This document shows positions 1 to 8,834 of a stretch of 60,608 nt of DNA, piece after piece. How positions within the stretch are numbered: position 1 is the stretch's first letter; the number at the start of each line of letters is the position of its first letter. The DNA is taken from assembly GCA_016209985.1 (NCBI GenBank), contig JACQVB010000084.1, forward strand, positions 1 through 60,608, in the 5' to 3' direction. The notes beneath the pieces were generated by a model. It worked only from the letters and a program-made list of their open reading frames with translations. It did no database searches and was not told where the DNA came from. The position numbers were made by a program, and so were the translations under genes. Source of the DNA: Gemmatimonadota bacterium. Lineage in GTDB: Bacteria > Gemmatimonadota > Gemmatimonadetes > Gemmatimonadales > GWC2-71-9.

Positions 1-254
1 AGATCGAGCTGGCCGAGCAGCGGATCGCGCGGCTCGACGCGCTGATGGTGGACGTGCGCGCCAGTCTCGAGGCGCTGCAGTCGCAGAAGGCGACCATCGA
101 CCATGTGCTGGACAAGGCGAGCCAGCTCACCTTCCTCGCCAAGGAATCCGAGGCGCTCATCGTGGCCCTGCGCGAGGAGCGGGACATGACATCGCGGGTG
201 CGGGAAGGGTTGAAGGAGCTGCGGGATGAGGAGCGGGAAACCAAAGCTGGTTGA
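1..254 (+). CDS. C-terminal end of a coiled-coil protein (5' truncated)
   Basis: An open frame runs from base 3 into the window with no stop until the TGA ending at 254, so the 5' end lies outside the window. The visible 83 residues are almost entirely charged and aliphatic heptad-like sequence (for example LREERDMTSRVREGLKEL). They contain no cysteines and no membrane segment, which fits the helical coiled-coil tail of a cytoplasmic protein. An internal ATG at 45 exists but the frame continues upstream of it. The family cannot be named from this fragment. Confidence 0.5.
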   Translation, partial: IELAEQRIARLDALMVDVRASLEALQSQKATIDHVLDKASQLTFLAKESEALIVALREERDMTSRVREGLKELRDEERETKAG

Positions 255-276
255 ATAAGCCGCACGGCCAGGAGCC

Positions 277-1353
277 ATGACGGATCCCGAAGCGACCGAT
301 TCGCTGATCGTGCTGGTTCTTTTTGCGACCGTTCTGTTACGACTTCTTCTGGTCGGGCTCGTGGTGTGGGCGCTCATTCCCCGCCGGCGGACCTGCCCTC
401 AGTGTTCCGAAATCACCTCGCCGGTCATGGCTCCGCTTGCTCTCAGGCTCCTCCTTCTGGAACGGCGGTGGTGCATGAGCTGCGGATGGGATGGCGTCGC
501 GCGAAAGAGTCCCAGGGCCGCCGGAGCTTCCCGGCCGGCTTCGACCATTCCCACCGCGTCGCTGGTCCTTCTCACCGCGGCGCTCCTCTTCTCGGCTTGC
601 CGCCCCGCGGAAGACCGGGTCGCCCGGATGTTCGCGAGCTCGGCCAATTGGGTCGACCTCACTCATTCCTTCGACGAGCACACCATCTACTGGCCGACCG
701 CCGAGCCCTTCAAGCTCGAGATGGTATCGGAGGGGATGACTCCCGGCGGCTATTACTACTCGGCCGCGAATTTCGCCGCCGCCGAGCACGGAGGCACTCA
801 CATCGACGCGCCGGTTCATTTCGCCAAGGGTCGCCACACCACCGATCAGATTCCCGTCACGCAGCTGATTGGTGCGGCGGTGGTGGTCGACGTCGCGGCC
901 AAGGTGACCTCCAATCCGGACTATCGAGTCGTGGCGGCTGATCTCCAGGAGTTCGAGGCCCGGCACGGCCGGATCGCCGACGGGACCATCGTGCTGTTCC
1001 GGACGGGATGGGGCTCGCGCTGGCCGGAACGGAAAGCGTACCTAGGAACCGAAACGACCGGAGCCGCGGCGGTGCCACAGCTGCATTTTCCCGGTATCGA
1101 TTCCACTGCCGCCCGGTGGCTGGTGGCGGAGCGGAAGGTGGATGCCATCGGCATCGATACACCGAGCATCGATTACGGCCAGTCGTCCACGTTCGACGTC
1201 CATCAGATTCTCTTCGCGGCCGACATTCCCGCGTTCGAGAACGTGGCCAATCTCGACCAGCTTCCGGAAACGGGAGCCTTCGTGGTGGCGCTGCCGATGA
1301 AGATCGCGGGGGGAACCGGTGGGCCGCTCAGGATCGTGGCGGCGATTCCGTAA
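277..1353 (+). CDS. Cyclase-family (kynurenine formamidase-like) hydrolase with N-terminal membrane/zinc-ribbon extension
   Basis: Residues from about 123 form a cyclase/kynurenine formamidase-like domain with the metal-binding motif HGGTHIDAPVHF at 171-182. This superfamily hydrolyses amides or lactones using divalent metal. The first 120 residues are unusual: a membrane segment (about 10-33), a zinc-ribbon-like CxxC pair set (C40/C43 and C66/C69), then a second hydrophobic stretch ending in a lipobox-like LFSAC (104-108). Either this is a fusion of a small membrane zinc-ribbon protein with a secreted lipoprotein cyclase, or translation starts internally at Met67 (base 475), giving a long lipoprotein signal. 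The substrate is not deducible. The gene sits alone between a coiled-coil gene and a convergent small membrane gene. Confidence 0.8.
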   Translation: MTDPEATDSLIVLVLFATVLLRLLLVGLVVWALIPRRRTCPQCSEITSPVMAPLALRLLLLERRWCMSCGWDGVARKSPRAAGASRPASTIPTASLVLLTAALLFSACRPAEDRVARMFASSANWVDLTHSFDEHTIYWPTAEPFKLEMVSEGMTPGGYYYSAANFAAAEHGGTHIDAPVHFAKGRHTTDQIPVTQLIGAAVVVDVAAKVTSNPDYRVVAADLQEFEARHGRIADGTIVLFRTGWGSRWPERKAYLGTETTGAAAVPQLHFPGIDSTAARWLVAERKVDAIGIDTPSIDYGQSSTFDVHQILFAADIPAFENVANLDQLPETGAFVVALPMKIAGGTGGPLRIVAAIP

Positions 1354-1356
1354 CTC

Positions 1357-1608
1357 CTATTTCCCGCTCAGGGTTTTCTCGCGAGCCTCGATGGCATCCT
1401 TGGCGTTCTGGAGGTCTCCGCCATAGAGCTGGCGGTACACCTTGATCGCTTCGATCTTGCGCCCGTTGATGATCAGCTGGTCGATGTCGGGCCGCGTCGC
1501 CGCGGGGCGGGTGCCTCCCTGCTCGAGGCCGGGAGGCGTTTCGCGCCGGCGTCGAAGTGCGACAATGACGAAAATCACGATGACGACCGCCAGAATCCAT
1601 TTGCTCAT
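1357..1608 (-). CDS. Small membrane protein with ribosomal L7/L12-like C-terminal domain
   Basis: This 83-residue protein has one N-terminal membrane helix (about residues 3-18), an arginine cluster, a proline/threonine linker, and a C-terminal segment (IEAIKVYRQLYGGDLQNAKD) that resembles the helix-turn-helix of the ribosomal protein L7/L12 C-terminal domain. Membrane-anchored L7/L12-like proteins of this size are common and uncharacterised. It is not the ribosomal protein itself, because the N-terminal dimerisation domain is replaced by a membrane anchor. It converges on the cyclase gene with only 3 bases between stop codons. Confidence 0.7.
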   Translation of the reverse strand: MSKWILAVVIVIFVIVALRRRRETPPGLEQGGTRPAATRPDIDQLIINGRKIEAIKVYRQLYGGDLQNAKDAIEAREKTLSGK

Positions 1609-1655
1609 ATGGTCCTCGTTAACGGGTTGCGAGCCCTTGCAACCTCGGTGACCCT

Positions 1656-2480
1656 TCAGTGTGACATTGCGTGCAGTAGCGCGTCGATGCCCAGCGCGTA
1701 TCCGTCGTGGGCGAACTTGTAGAAGAATTCGATGTCCTCGGTCTCCCGCTCCCAGGCGTCACCGATATCCGTGTTGAAGCTCATTAGCACCATGATCCGG
1801 CCGCGAGCGTCGCGAATGGCGCGCAGATGCGGCGTGGCGCTCTCTTCGCCCCGCTCGGACGTCGTGGTTCCCCCACTGCGGCGCCAGAACTGGATGCTGG
1901 TGATCTGCGGCATCCGGGTCAGCTCGTAAAGCGTGCTGAATAACGGGTCGGTGAGCGGGACTTCGACGATGGGATATTCGCGCGGCGGAAGCACCTTTCC
2001 GATCTCAGCAGACCATTGTTGCCAGGCCCATTCACCCCAGAAGTCGTCAACCCACAGGAATCCGCCCTTGAGCAGATAGCTGCGGAGCCGGGCTGCCTCC
2101 TCCAGGCTGAACCGCACAGTCCCCACGTCGGTCGCCATGAGAAAGGGACACTGGAACAGGGCGTCATCCGCGGGTCGCACCACGTAATAGTTGGGCAGCT
2201 CCGATTTCTCGAAGTTCACGCCCGCCGTGGTCAGCTCGGCCACCCGCGTCATAAAATTGATCTCGGCGTAGGGGTAGTCGGTAACCCAGCCGATGCCGCC
2301 CATCTCGCGCCTGTCGCTCTCGTACATGAGCCGGCAGAACGTGAGCCCGCGGTCAAACGAGCCTTCCGGAGCGAACCGGGGCGGGAACCGGCCCTCGGCG
2401 TGATAACGTTGCCCGCGGAGGGGTGCCGCCGTCGCCAGGAGGGCCAGGGTCAGCATCCCGGCACGAGCGCGCACCGACAT
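1656..2480 (-). CDS. DUF4159 domain-containing secreted protein
   Basis: The 274-residue product has a signal peptide (hydrophobic core about 9-20, cleavage near LRGQ) followed by a DUF4159-type domain. Recognisable segments are GGFLWVDDFWG, FSTLYEL and a C-terminal FNTDIGDAWERE. DUF4159 domains resemble a glutamine amidotransferase/ThuA-like fold and often lie next to MoxR/VWA gene sets; their function is unknown. The ATG shares its A with the TGA of the upstream gene, so the two are probably translationally coupled. A longer open frame upstream of this ATG is a shadow of that upstream gene. Confidence 0.75.
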   Translation of the reverse strand: MSVRARAGMLTLALLATAAPLRGQRYHAEGRFPPRFAPEGSFDRGLTFCRLMYESDRREMGGIGWVTDYPYAEINFMTRVAELTTAGVNFEKSELPNYYVVRPADDALFQCPFLMATDVGTVRFSLEEAARLRSYLLKGGFLWVDDFWGEWAWQQWSAEIGKVLPPREYPIVEVPLTDPLFSTLYELTRMPQITSIQFWRRSGGTTTSERGEESATPHLRAIRDARGRIMVLMSFNTDIGDAWERETEDIEFFYKFAHDGYALGIDALLHAMSH

Positions 2481-2761
2481 CACCACCCGAGCTTGAGCAC
2501 CAGCGCCCAGGACAAGGCGGCCAGGGTCCACCATCCCACACCCCGCAGCGCGAACCGAGAGGCCCGGCGCTGCAGTGCCAGTCCCTCGGGCGCGAAGAGA
2601 TCGGCGCGGCGCCAACCGCCGTCCCAGCGCAAGGTCGCGGTCCAGCAGCTGACGCCGGGCAGGCGGTAACGCTGCATGCGGCGTTCGCAGGCCATCGCGT
2701 AGGCCTGCGCCACGCATCCGGCGACGGCGAGCAGAACGGGAACCAGTCGGACGAGCGTCAT
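2480..2761 (-). CDS. Small two-helix membrane protein upstream of DUF4159 gene
   Basis: This 93-residue ORF has a hydrophobic N-terminus (LVRLVPVLLAVAGCVAQAYA), a central basic/aromatic segment and a C-terminal membrane helix (WWTLAALSWALVLKL). The N-terminal helix could be a signal anchor. It overlaps the start of the DUF4159 gene by one base (TGATG), which supports a real coupled gene. No family was recognised. The frame extends further upstream, but the ATG at 2761 is preferred because the hydrophobic segment starts immediately after it. Confidence 0.5.
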   Translation of the reverse strand: MTLVRLVPVLLAVAGCVAQAYAMACERRMQRYRLPGVSCWTATLRWDGGWRRADLFAPEGLALQRRASRFALRGVGWWTLAALSWALVLKLGW

Positions 2762-2903
2762 GCCTCTCCCAACGATCGGACGCTGCGTGAAGGGCTTTGG
2801 GCATAGTACGCCGTGCGGCACCACCTGTAAACACCGCAGGGTGGCTTGACCCGTTCTTGATGCGAAGGAGTCATCGTCCGCTAGGAACCCTGAAGGGAGA
2901 ATC

Positions 2904-3440
2904 ATGAAGCTGCGCCCCGTCATATGCTGGTCGATTCTCTCCCTCACAGCGGTGCGGGCGATTTCGGGGCAGCAACTGAGCAAGGCGCGCATACGAGACT
3001 CGATTGCAGCCGGGATCCAGCGGTCCGGCTTCGTCAAAGAGATCGCGGTGCGGCACGGCAGGACCGAATACGTGGTCGCGCCCTTTCTCGCCGTCGATGG
3101 AGACACGCTTCGGGTCAAACGCTATGGGCGGGCGGGACGGATCGCGCTGTCCGAGATCGATTCGGTCTGGGCGTGGTCAGTCGCAACCCGTATACAGCAG
3201 GGGGGAGCGGAGCGTGGAGCCTGGGCCGGTGCCGCCCTTGGTGTCCTGATGTTCACCCCGAAGATGCGGGAGCTGGCGGGCTTCGCGTGCGAGACCGGCT
3301 GCAACGAGCTGCTGGTCGACGTTGAAGCTTTCCAGATGGCGGCGGCCCTCGGCGGGGCCATTGGCGCCGCCTTGGGAGGAATCACTGCGGCGGCCACCCG
3401 CCGCTGGGTGTTGATCTACGGCGTTTCGCGCGTGAAGTAG
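2904..3440 (+). CDS. Secreted glycine-zipper hypothetical protein
   Basis: The 178-residue product has a signal peptide (about 1-22, ending AISGQ). A middle domain reads like a short beta-barrel (LAVDGDTLRVKRYGRAGRIA) and the C-terminus is rich in Gly/Ala membrane-zipper motifs (GAWAGAALGVLM, GGAIGAALGGITAAA). Proteins of this layout are common and unnamed in Gemmatimonadota-like genomes. A GAAGGGAGA Shine-Dalgarno lies just upstream of the ATG. It is divergent from the DUF4159 module, so the 142-base gap probably contains promoters for both. Confidence 0.6.
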   Translation: MKLRPVICWSILSLTAVRAISGQQLSKARIRDSIAAGIQRSGFVKEIAVRHGRTEYVVAPFLAVDGDTLRVKRYGRAGRIALSEIDSVWAWSVATRIQQGGAERGAWAGAALGVLMFTPKMRELAGFACETGCNELLVDVEAFQMAAALGGAIGAALGGITAAATRRWVLIYGVSRVK

Positions 3441-3503
3441 TCGCCGCGCCGTCGCCACGCCGGTTTGAGGGCACCGCAGGCCCGCTCGGCGGTACCACAC
3501 CTA

Positions 3504-4409
3504 ATGACCTCGATCACGTCGCCGCAGCATCACCTGGATCCGGCGCGAGACCCCGACCACGCCCGCCGCCACCGCTATTTCACCGGCCTGGGCCGGCGGC
3601 TTCAGATCGTCTGGCGGGAAATCGCGGAGGACGAGGTGCTCGACCGCGCCGCCGCGCTCTCTTTTTATCTAGTGTTCGCGCTGTTTCCGATGCTGCTGTT
3701 TCTCACCGCACTCCTCGGCATGCTGCGGCTGGATCTCATGCAGCTCCTGATGGCCGCTCTGGACGCCGTGGTGCCGACCGACGTCGTGGACCGCGTGGTA
3801 ACCGAGGTCACGCAAAACACCAGCAGCGGCCTTCTCTCCTTCGGGATTGTCGCCACGCTGTGGAGCGCCGCGACCGGGATGTCCGCCCTGATGACCGCCA
3901 TCAACGCGGCATTCGACCTGCCCGACCGCCGACCATGGTGGAAACGGCAGGCCATCGCCATCGCGCTGACGCTGGGAGTTACCGCGGTGCTCCCGTTCGC
4001 GTGCCTGTTGCTGCTTTTCGGAGATCATGTAGGCGAGCTGATGGCGGACATGCTCTACGTGGGTCCCTGGATCGCAACCCTCTGGTCCATCGTCCGGTGG
4101 GTGCTCATCGTCGCGCTGCTCGACCTGGGCATCAGCCTCGTGTATTACCTCTCCCTTGCCAAACGCCCGCATTGGCGCTGGATCACCCCGGGATCCACCT
4201 TCGCCATGGCCTCGTGGCTCGCGATGTCCATGGCCTTGCGTTCCATCCTGCGTGGCGTGATGGCCCTGGGCACGACCTACGGCTCCATCGCTAGCGTCAT
4301 CGCGCTGCTCCTGTGGCTCTACTACACGGGCGCGCTGATACTGCTGGGTGCCGAAATTGACTCCGAGATCGGACGTGACTGGCAAGCGGTGAAGGAAGCG
4401 GTGGAGTAG
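3504..4409 (+). CDS. YihY/virulence factor BrkB family membrane protein
   Basis: The 301-residue protein has a cytoplasmic N-terminus followed by six hydrophobic segments. Characteristic YihY/BrkB sequence is present: DRAAALSFYLVFALFPMLLF at the first helix, a second-helix WSAATGMSALMTAINAAF, and the C-terminal TYGSIASVIALLLWLYYTGA followed by LLGAEID. The family is an inner-membrane protein of uncertain function; older annotation as RNase BN is incorrect. The ATG at 3504 was chosen over an ATG 13 codons upstream because homology starts after it. Confidence 0.9.
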   Translation: MTSITSPQHHLDPARDPDHARRHRYFTGLGRRLQIVWREIAEDEVLDRAAALSFYLVFALFPMLLFLTALLGMLRLDLMQLLMAALDAVVPTDVVDRVVTEVTQNTSSGLLSFGIVATLWSAATGMSALMTAINAAFDLPDRRPWWKRQAIAIALTLGVTAVLPFACLLLLFGDHVGELMADMLYVGPWIATLWSIVRWVLIVALLDLGISLVYYLSLAKRPHWRWITPGSTFAMASWLAMSMALRSILRGVMALGTTYGSIASVIALLLWLYYTGALILLGAEIDSEIGRDWQAVKEAVE

Positions 4410-4606
4410 AGCCCGCGCGACGCATTGAGGCGGGGACGCAACGGTGCGATTGCGATCACCAGAGGTGTACCGCCGATGGCTGACGGCCGATGGCCGAGGG
4501 CGCTTGCTATGCCTCGTCCGCCGTGACGTATCTCCGCTTGGCATATCACTTGCGGCTCGACTCACCGTCTTCGCCTTGCCAGCCACCCCGACATCGGGTT
4601 TCACGA

Positions 4607-5632
4607 ATGCAAGTCTCCTCAGCTCCCGCCACCGAGCGCCGCGCCGTATTTGCCGATTGGCAACCGCAGCGAGTCGCGATCCTTCCCGGTCTCGAGCTGG
4701 GTGACCTGCTGTGCGCCGTCCCGGCGTTCCGCGCGTTGCGCGCCTCGCTGCCTGAGGCCCACATTGCGCTGCTCGGCCTGCTCTGGGCTCGGGAGCTGAT
4801 CGCGCGGTTCCCGCGCTACGTGAACGACTTCGTCCCTTTGCCCGGAGCGGACTCCGATTTCGACCTCGTCATCAGGATGGATGGCCCGGCCGGATCTGCG
4901 ACCGCGGAGGTGGCCGGGAGGCTCGCCCGCAAGGCCGCCGGGTACGTACGTGCCGGGTCAACCGCCACCGATCCCGATTTCTTCGTGCCGTATCCCGAAG
5001 GCGAGCCGGAGATACGACGGCATCTGAAGCTGGTGAGCTGGCTGGGCGCTCAGTCCCAAGGTGAAGCGCTCGAGTTTCCCGTGACCGCCGCCGACCGCGA
5101 GGCGCTCGCGGGGTTGACGGGCGATATGGGCATCGAGCTGGGGCGGTATGTATGTCTCTGCCCCGGCAGCAGGAGCGCCGGGCTCCGGTGGCCGCCGGAC
5201 CGATTCGCCGGCGTCGGCGACTGCCTGGTGCGGAGGGGATTGCAGGTCGTGATCATCGGCCCACGGGCCGATGTGAACCTGACCCGCCAGGTAGCGGGTC
5301 TCATGAAGGAATCCGCGGTCGACCTCGGCGGACGCACCCGCCTGGGAGCCCTCGCGGCTCTCCTCGCGGGCAGCAGCCTGCTGGTGGCCAATGACTCCGC
5401 CGTGGCGCACCTGGCCGAAGCGCTCAAGGTGCCGAGTGTGCTGCTGTTTGCCCCCTCCGAACTACATCGCTGGGGACCGCTGGATCGGAACCAGCACCGT
5501 GTCCTCTCGCCGGCAGCGCGCATGACGCCGAATCAAGTGATGCGCTGCGCCGAGCCATTTCTCGGCCTCGAGTCCCTGCGGTCGTATCGTTCTTCGAGAG
5601 CCCATCAGGTTCACGGCTCCCACTCGGCCTAG
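4607..5632 (+). CDS. Glycosyltransferase family 9 (heptosyltransferase-like)
   Basis: The 341-residue product shows both GT-B halves of the ADP-heptose:LPS heptosyltransferase family. The N-terminal half has LGDLLCAVPAFRALRASLP, and the C-terminal nucleotide-sugar half has CPGSRSAGLRWPPDRFA, a glycine-rich LGGRTRLG segment, and LVANDSAVAHLAEALKVPSV. Such enzymes act at the cytoplasmic face of the inner membrane in lipopolysaccharide core or related glycan assembly. The ATG at 4607 was chosen because the preceding in-frame sequence is low in homology. The gene is monocistronic and converges on a methyltransferase 17 bases away. Confidence 0.9.
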   Translation: MQVSSAPATERRAVFADWQPQRVAILPGLELGDLLCAVPAFRALRASLPEAHIALLGLLWARELIARFPRYVNDFVPLPGADSDFDLVIRMDGPAGSATAEVAGRLARKAAGYVRAGSTATDPDFFVPYPEGEPEIRRHLKLVSWLGAQSQGEALEFPVTAADREALAGLTGDMGIELGRYVCLCPGSRSAGLRWPPDRFAGVGDCLVRRGLQVVIIGPRADVNLTRQVAGLMKESAVDLGGRTRLGALAALLAGSSLLVANDSAVAHLAEALKVPSVLLFAPSELHRWGPLDRNQHRVLSPAARMTPNQVMRCAEPFLGLESLRSYRSSRAHQVHGSHSA

Positions 5633-5649
5633 GTCGCTTCACACACGCT

Positions 5650-6393
5650 TCACAGCTTGGTGATGCGTCCCGCCAACTTCCACCGCACCAGCTTCGGCTC
5701 GTGTTCCGGCCCCCACATCGGTCCGAGGATGTCGAGCAGCTGGGGAATGGGGTCAGTCCCATTCACGCGGGTATACGCGATGACCGCCGACCACGTTTCC
5801 AGATAGGCGCCAAGATCCCGTAGGGTCCAGCGCTCTTCCATGACCGGCCAGGGGAAGGGAACCTCGGAAAAGGGGAAAGGCAGGGTCTGGTACCCGGCTT
5901 CGACGTAACGCCGTTCAGGCGGCCAGAAAGGATGGATGATGGTAGCGTAGAAGCGGTTGAGGATTTCATCGATGGTGAACGACACGCTGCAGAGCCCATA
6001 GCTCCAGATCGCGAGTATTCCCCCGGGGCGCAGCACCCGCCGAGCCTCCTGGTAGAACGCATGCAAATCGAACCAGTGTGCGGCCTGCGCCGCGGTCACC
6101 AGGTCCACGCACGCCGGAGGCAACCCGGTCACGGATTCGGGCCGGACCCGGAGGGCGATGCGCGCGTGCGGCGGCGCGCCCGCGATCTGGGCTGTGCTCG
6201 GATCGGTGGCGAGGACGGACCGGAAATGCCGTACCAGACCCAACGCCGCCTGGCCGTTGCCCGTGCCGCAGTCCCACGCCAACTCGTGACCGGGACACAA
6301 TGCGGCAAGTCGGGCGAACAAGGCCGGCGGATAGGTGGGCCTCGCCGCGGCATACAGCGTCGCGCGTGACGAGAAATGGTCCTGAAACGTCAT
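5650..6393 (-). CDS. Class I SAM-dependent methyltransferase
   Basis: This 247-residue protein has the Rossmann SAM-binding motif I WDCGTGNGQ (about 40-48), motif II acid in LATDPSTAQ, and a DLVTAAQAAHWFD segment typical of the UbiE/Tam-like small-molecule methyltransferases (methyltransferase 11 group). The N-terminus (FQDHFSSRATLYAAARPTYP) matches the usual start of this family. The ATG overlaps the TGA of the upstream AsmA-like gene (ATGA), so the pair is one transcription unit. The substrate is unknown. Confidence 0.9.
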   Translation of the reverse strand: MTFQDHFSSRATLYAAARPTYPPALFARLAALCPGHELAWDCGTGNGQAALGLVRHFRSVLATDPSTAQIAGAPPHARIALRVRPESVTGLPPACVDLVTAAQAAHWFDLHAFYQEARRVLRPGGILAIWSYGLCSVSFTIDEILNRFYATIIHPFWPPERRYVEAGYQTLPFPFSEVPFPWPVMEERWTLRDLGAYLETWSAVIAYTRVNGTDPIPQLLDILGPMWGPEHEPKLVRWKLAGRITKL

Positions 6394-8117
6394 CGGTCCT
6401 TGCTCACGACTTCGTCCTTCTTTTCGCGGCTGACTTTCACTACGTCTACCAGCCCGTCCCTGATTCCGTTCCAGAGGAATGCGGGCAGGGTTTCGTCGGG
6501 GCTGAAGGTGTGGTTCACCCGTCCTTCGCGGACCGGTTTTCCCGGTTCCGGATTCGCCCGGCGGACGCCGAAGCGGTTCACCGCCGCCTCGAACAGTCCG
6601 CGCGCCATACCCGAGATCACCCCGCTTCCACCGAGGACCCCGCTCATTCCCCGGCCGGTCACGTCGAGCGAAAGGTCGTCATAGAGCGGCAGCACCACCC
6701 CGCGCGCCACGCCGTTCCGGACATCCATCCGGAAGCCGATCGAATCCACACGGCCGCTCTTGATCTGGAAGGGGGCGACCCGCTGCAGGAACCGGTTGAT
6801 CTGGGTGACCTCCATCGGGCCGACCCTCCCTCGCACGTTCAGCGCAAAGTTCGGCGCGTCGAGCGGGACCGAGAAAACAGCGTGCAGCTTGGCCTCGTCC
6901 ATGAAGCGGGTGGTGACCGCAAGCCGCATCGGATCGGTGAACCCGGGTTTTGCCGGATCGTGGCGCACGTTCGTCGCGATCGCGTTCAGGGCTTCGAACT
7001 CGAGCACACCCGGCGCCTGGTGCCCGGAACGCAGTTCCCGGTAGATGACCGATCCTCGCCGGATGATCACGCTGTCGACCTGAACGCCGCGATCCAGCTC
7101 CGCGATCCACTGTTGCGGCGTTTGCTTGCGCGTCTCCGTCCGGGTACCCGGCATGCGTCGGTCACTGAGCACGTCCAATCGCGCGGAATCCACCTCGAGG
7201 CGACGCATGCTGAGTCCGTTGCCTTCCGCGAGCTGCCGCAGATCGAGGCCGGCATACGCGACCCGGGCGGCCGAGGCCTGGAGTCGCCAGGAGCGGAAAC
7301 GCAGGTTGCGAGCGCCCGGTTCGGCCGGAGTGGGCCGGAAGGTGAAGTTACGCAGTGCGAGCGTGGAATCGGTGATGCCGATCGCCATGTGCCCGATGCT
7401 GGTCTCGGCGTCGGCAGCGGGACGGAAGTGGACGCTGTCGGCCTGCAACATCACGTCTTCACTGAAGAGCGGCCGCCGCATCGCCTCGGGGTCCGTGGGA
7501 TCGAGATCGAGATGCCGCACCCGCCAATCCAGCAACAGCGAGAGATCGACCCGCGCCCCACTCAGCCGCCGCTGTCCCAGGGCCAGGCGGGTTCGGGGAA
7601 ACATGACCCCACGAATGCGGATGCTGGGGACCGCCTTGGGGAGCTCGATGGTGCGCGTCAAGACGAGGAAGGGGCTGTCGCGAGGCCCGGTTCCGGCCGA
7701 ACGCGACGCGCGGGAGGCCGGAAACTCGAGCCGGACCTCGGCCACGTCACAACCAAAGCGGTGAGCATCGAGGCCGCGCCCGAGCGCCAGCGGGACCACG
7801 GCGACGCCGCTCAGCTCACATTTCCGAAACACCAACGCGAGGCGGGGGCGCGAGTCGGAGTGACCGATCAGCCGGGCGGAATCGGTCGTCACGGCGATGG
7901 AATCGACCCGTACCTGCCGGCGACCCCAGCTGAACTGCGGCTGGCTGAACGTCAGGCGATACACGCCGCCGGAGAGTTTGCTGACTTCCTCGGCGGACCA
8001 TTCGCCGAAGAGTTTTTCCAGGATATGGCGGTCGCGAAGCCAGCTGCCGGCTGCCACCAGGACAGCCAGCAGCACCAGGAACCCCAGCCCGAGGGCGGCT
8101 TCGGTCCGAAGGCGCAT
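6390..8117 (-). CDS. AsmA-like membrane-anchored protein
   Basis: The 575-residue protein has one N-terminal membrane helix (about 8-26) and then a long beta-rich periplasmic region. It contains repeated segments of the type DLSLLLDWRVRHLDLDPT and FALNVRGRVGPMEVTQINRF, and ends in a short basic tail. The last part resembles the AsmA/DUF748 repeat seen in lipid-bridging or outer-membrane biogenesis proteins, so a role in envelope assembly is an inference. No catalytic motif is visible. Its stop overlaps the start of the methyltransferase. Confidence 0.55.
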   Translation of the reverse strand: MRLRTEAALGLGFLVLLAVLVAAGSWLRDRHILEKLFGEWSAEEVSKLSGGVYRLTFSQPQFSWGRRQVRVDSIAVTTDSARLIGHSDSRPRLALVFRKCELSGVAVVPLALGRGLDAHRFGCDVAEVRLEFPASRASRSAGTGPRDSPFLVLTRTIELPKAVPSIRIRGVMFPRTRLALGQRRLSGARVDLSLLLDWRVRHLDLDPTDPEAMRRPLFSEDVMLQADSVHFRPAADAETSIGHMAIGITDSTLALRNFTFRPTPAEPGARNLRFRSWRLQASAARVAYAGLDLRQLAEGNGLSMRRLEVDSARLDVLSDRRMPGTRTETRKQTPQQWIAELDRGVQVDSVIIRRGSVIYRELRSGHQAPGVLEFEALNAIATNVRHDPAKPGFTDPMRLAVTTRFMDEAKLHAVFSVPLDAPNFALNVRGRVGPMEVTQINRFLQRVAPFQIKSGRVDSIGFRMDVRNGVARGVVLPLYDDLSLDVTGRGMSGVLGGSGVISGMARGLFEAAVNRFGVRRANPEPGKPVREGRVNHTFSPDETLPAFLWNGIRDGLVDVVKVSREKKDEVVSKDR

Positions 8118-8173
8118 GAACGGCGGCGCCGCCTCCCCTCAGGCCGGGAAGCGGCGCCGTTGGTCGCGGGGCC

Positions 8174-8434
8174 CTAGCGGGACCGTGAACGCGAGCGACT
8201 GCGAGACGACCGGGACCTGGATCCGCGCCTGGGAACCCGCGCCCCGTTCTTCCTGGCTTCCGAGAGCCCGATGGCGATCGCCTGCTTACGGCTCTTCACC
8301 TTGCCGCCATGACCTTTGGGGCCGCTGCGAAGGGTGCCGTGCTTGCGACGGCGCATCGCGCTCTCGACCGACTTCGATGCGCCTCTGCTGTACCGGCGCC
8401 CGCCTCCGCGCCGCGCCGAGCTTCTGGCTGGCAT
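8174..8434 (-). CDS. DUF6496-type small basic protein with Arg-Ser tail
   Basis: The 86-residue, very basic protein contains the segment VKSRKQAIAIGLSEARK, the core of the DUF6496 family (small proteins of unknown function, often stress-associated and possibly nucleic-acid binding). The C-terminus is an almost pure Arg-Ser repeat (GSRSRSSRSRSRSRSR), resembling the disordered tails of nucleic-acid-condensing proteins. It lies just downstream of a divergently unrelated AsmA-like gene and next to another small gene on the same strand. Confidence 0.7.
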   Translation of the reverse strand: MPARSSARRGGGRRYSRGASKSVESAMRRRKHGTLRSGPKGHGGKVKSRKQAIAIGLSEARKNGARVPRRGSRSRSSRSRSRSRSR

Positions 8435-8447
8435 GTGTTTCTCCCGG

Positions 8448-8600
8448 CTAGATGACTGTTCGACGGCCGCTAATCAGGTTGACCAGCACCATGACGATGG
8501 CGACCACGAGCAGGATGTGAATGAAGCCACCCATGGTATACGACGAAACGAGTCCGATCGCCCAGAGGACGAGCAGGATGACCGCGATGGTCCACAGCAT
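8448..8600 (-). CDS. lmo0937-family small membrane protein
   Basis: The 50-residue protein MLWTIAVILLVLWAIGLVSS... has two membrane helices separated by YTMGGFIHI and a short basic C-terminus (SGRRTVI). It matches the widely distributed lmo0937 family of tiny membrane proteins of unknown role, which are often upregulated in stress. The ATG at 8600 is preceded by a strong GGGGG Shine-Dalgarno. The longer frame upstream is not conserved. Confidence 0.85.
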   Translation of the reverse strand: MLWTIAVILLVLWAIGLVSSYTMGGFIHILLVVAIVMVLVNLISGRRTVI

Positions 8601-8834
8601 GGTTGAGCCCCCTATGTATGCGGGTCCGCTGCTCGTTGTGAGCAGTCGGCCGTACGCATACACTGCAAGCCGAAGGCCAACGACGAGAACGAATGCGTGT
8701 GACGGGGGCGCATCGTGGAATCCGTGCATCAGAGCGGAGGGTGCGGTGCGCTGAATACCCGTTCTCGTGGCTTCCGCATGGCGACAATCGGGGCGATAGG
8801 AGTGTTCTGCGCACTACTTACTGCGCACTGCTGC

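Noticed and set aside
6078-8177. Long plus-strand ORF of about 700 codons
   Set aside because: It is the complement of the AsmA-like and methyltransferase genes, with composition typical of a shadow frame and no recognisable domain.
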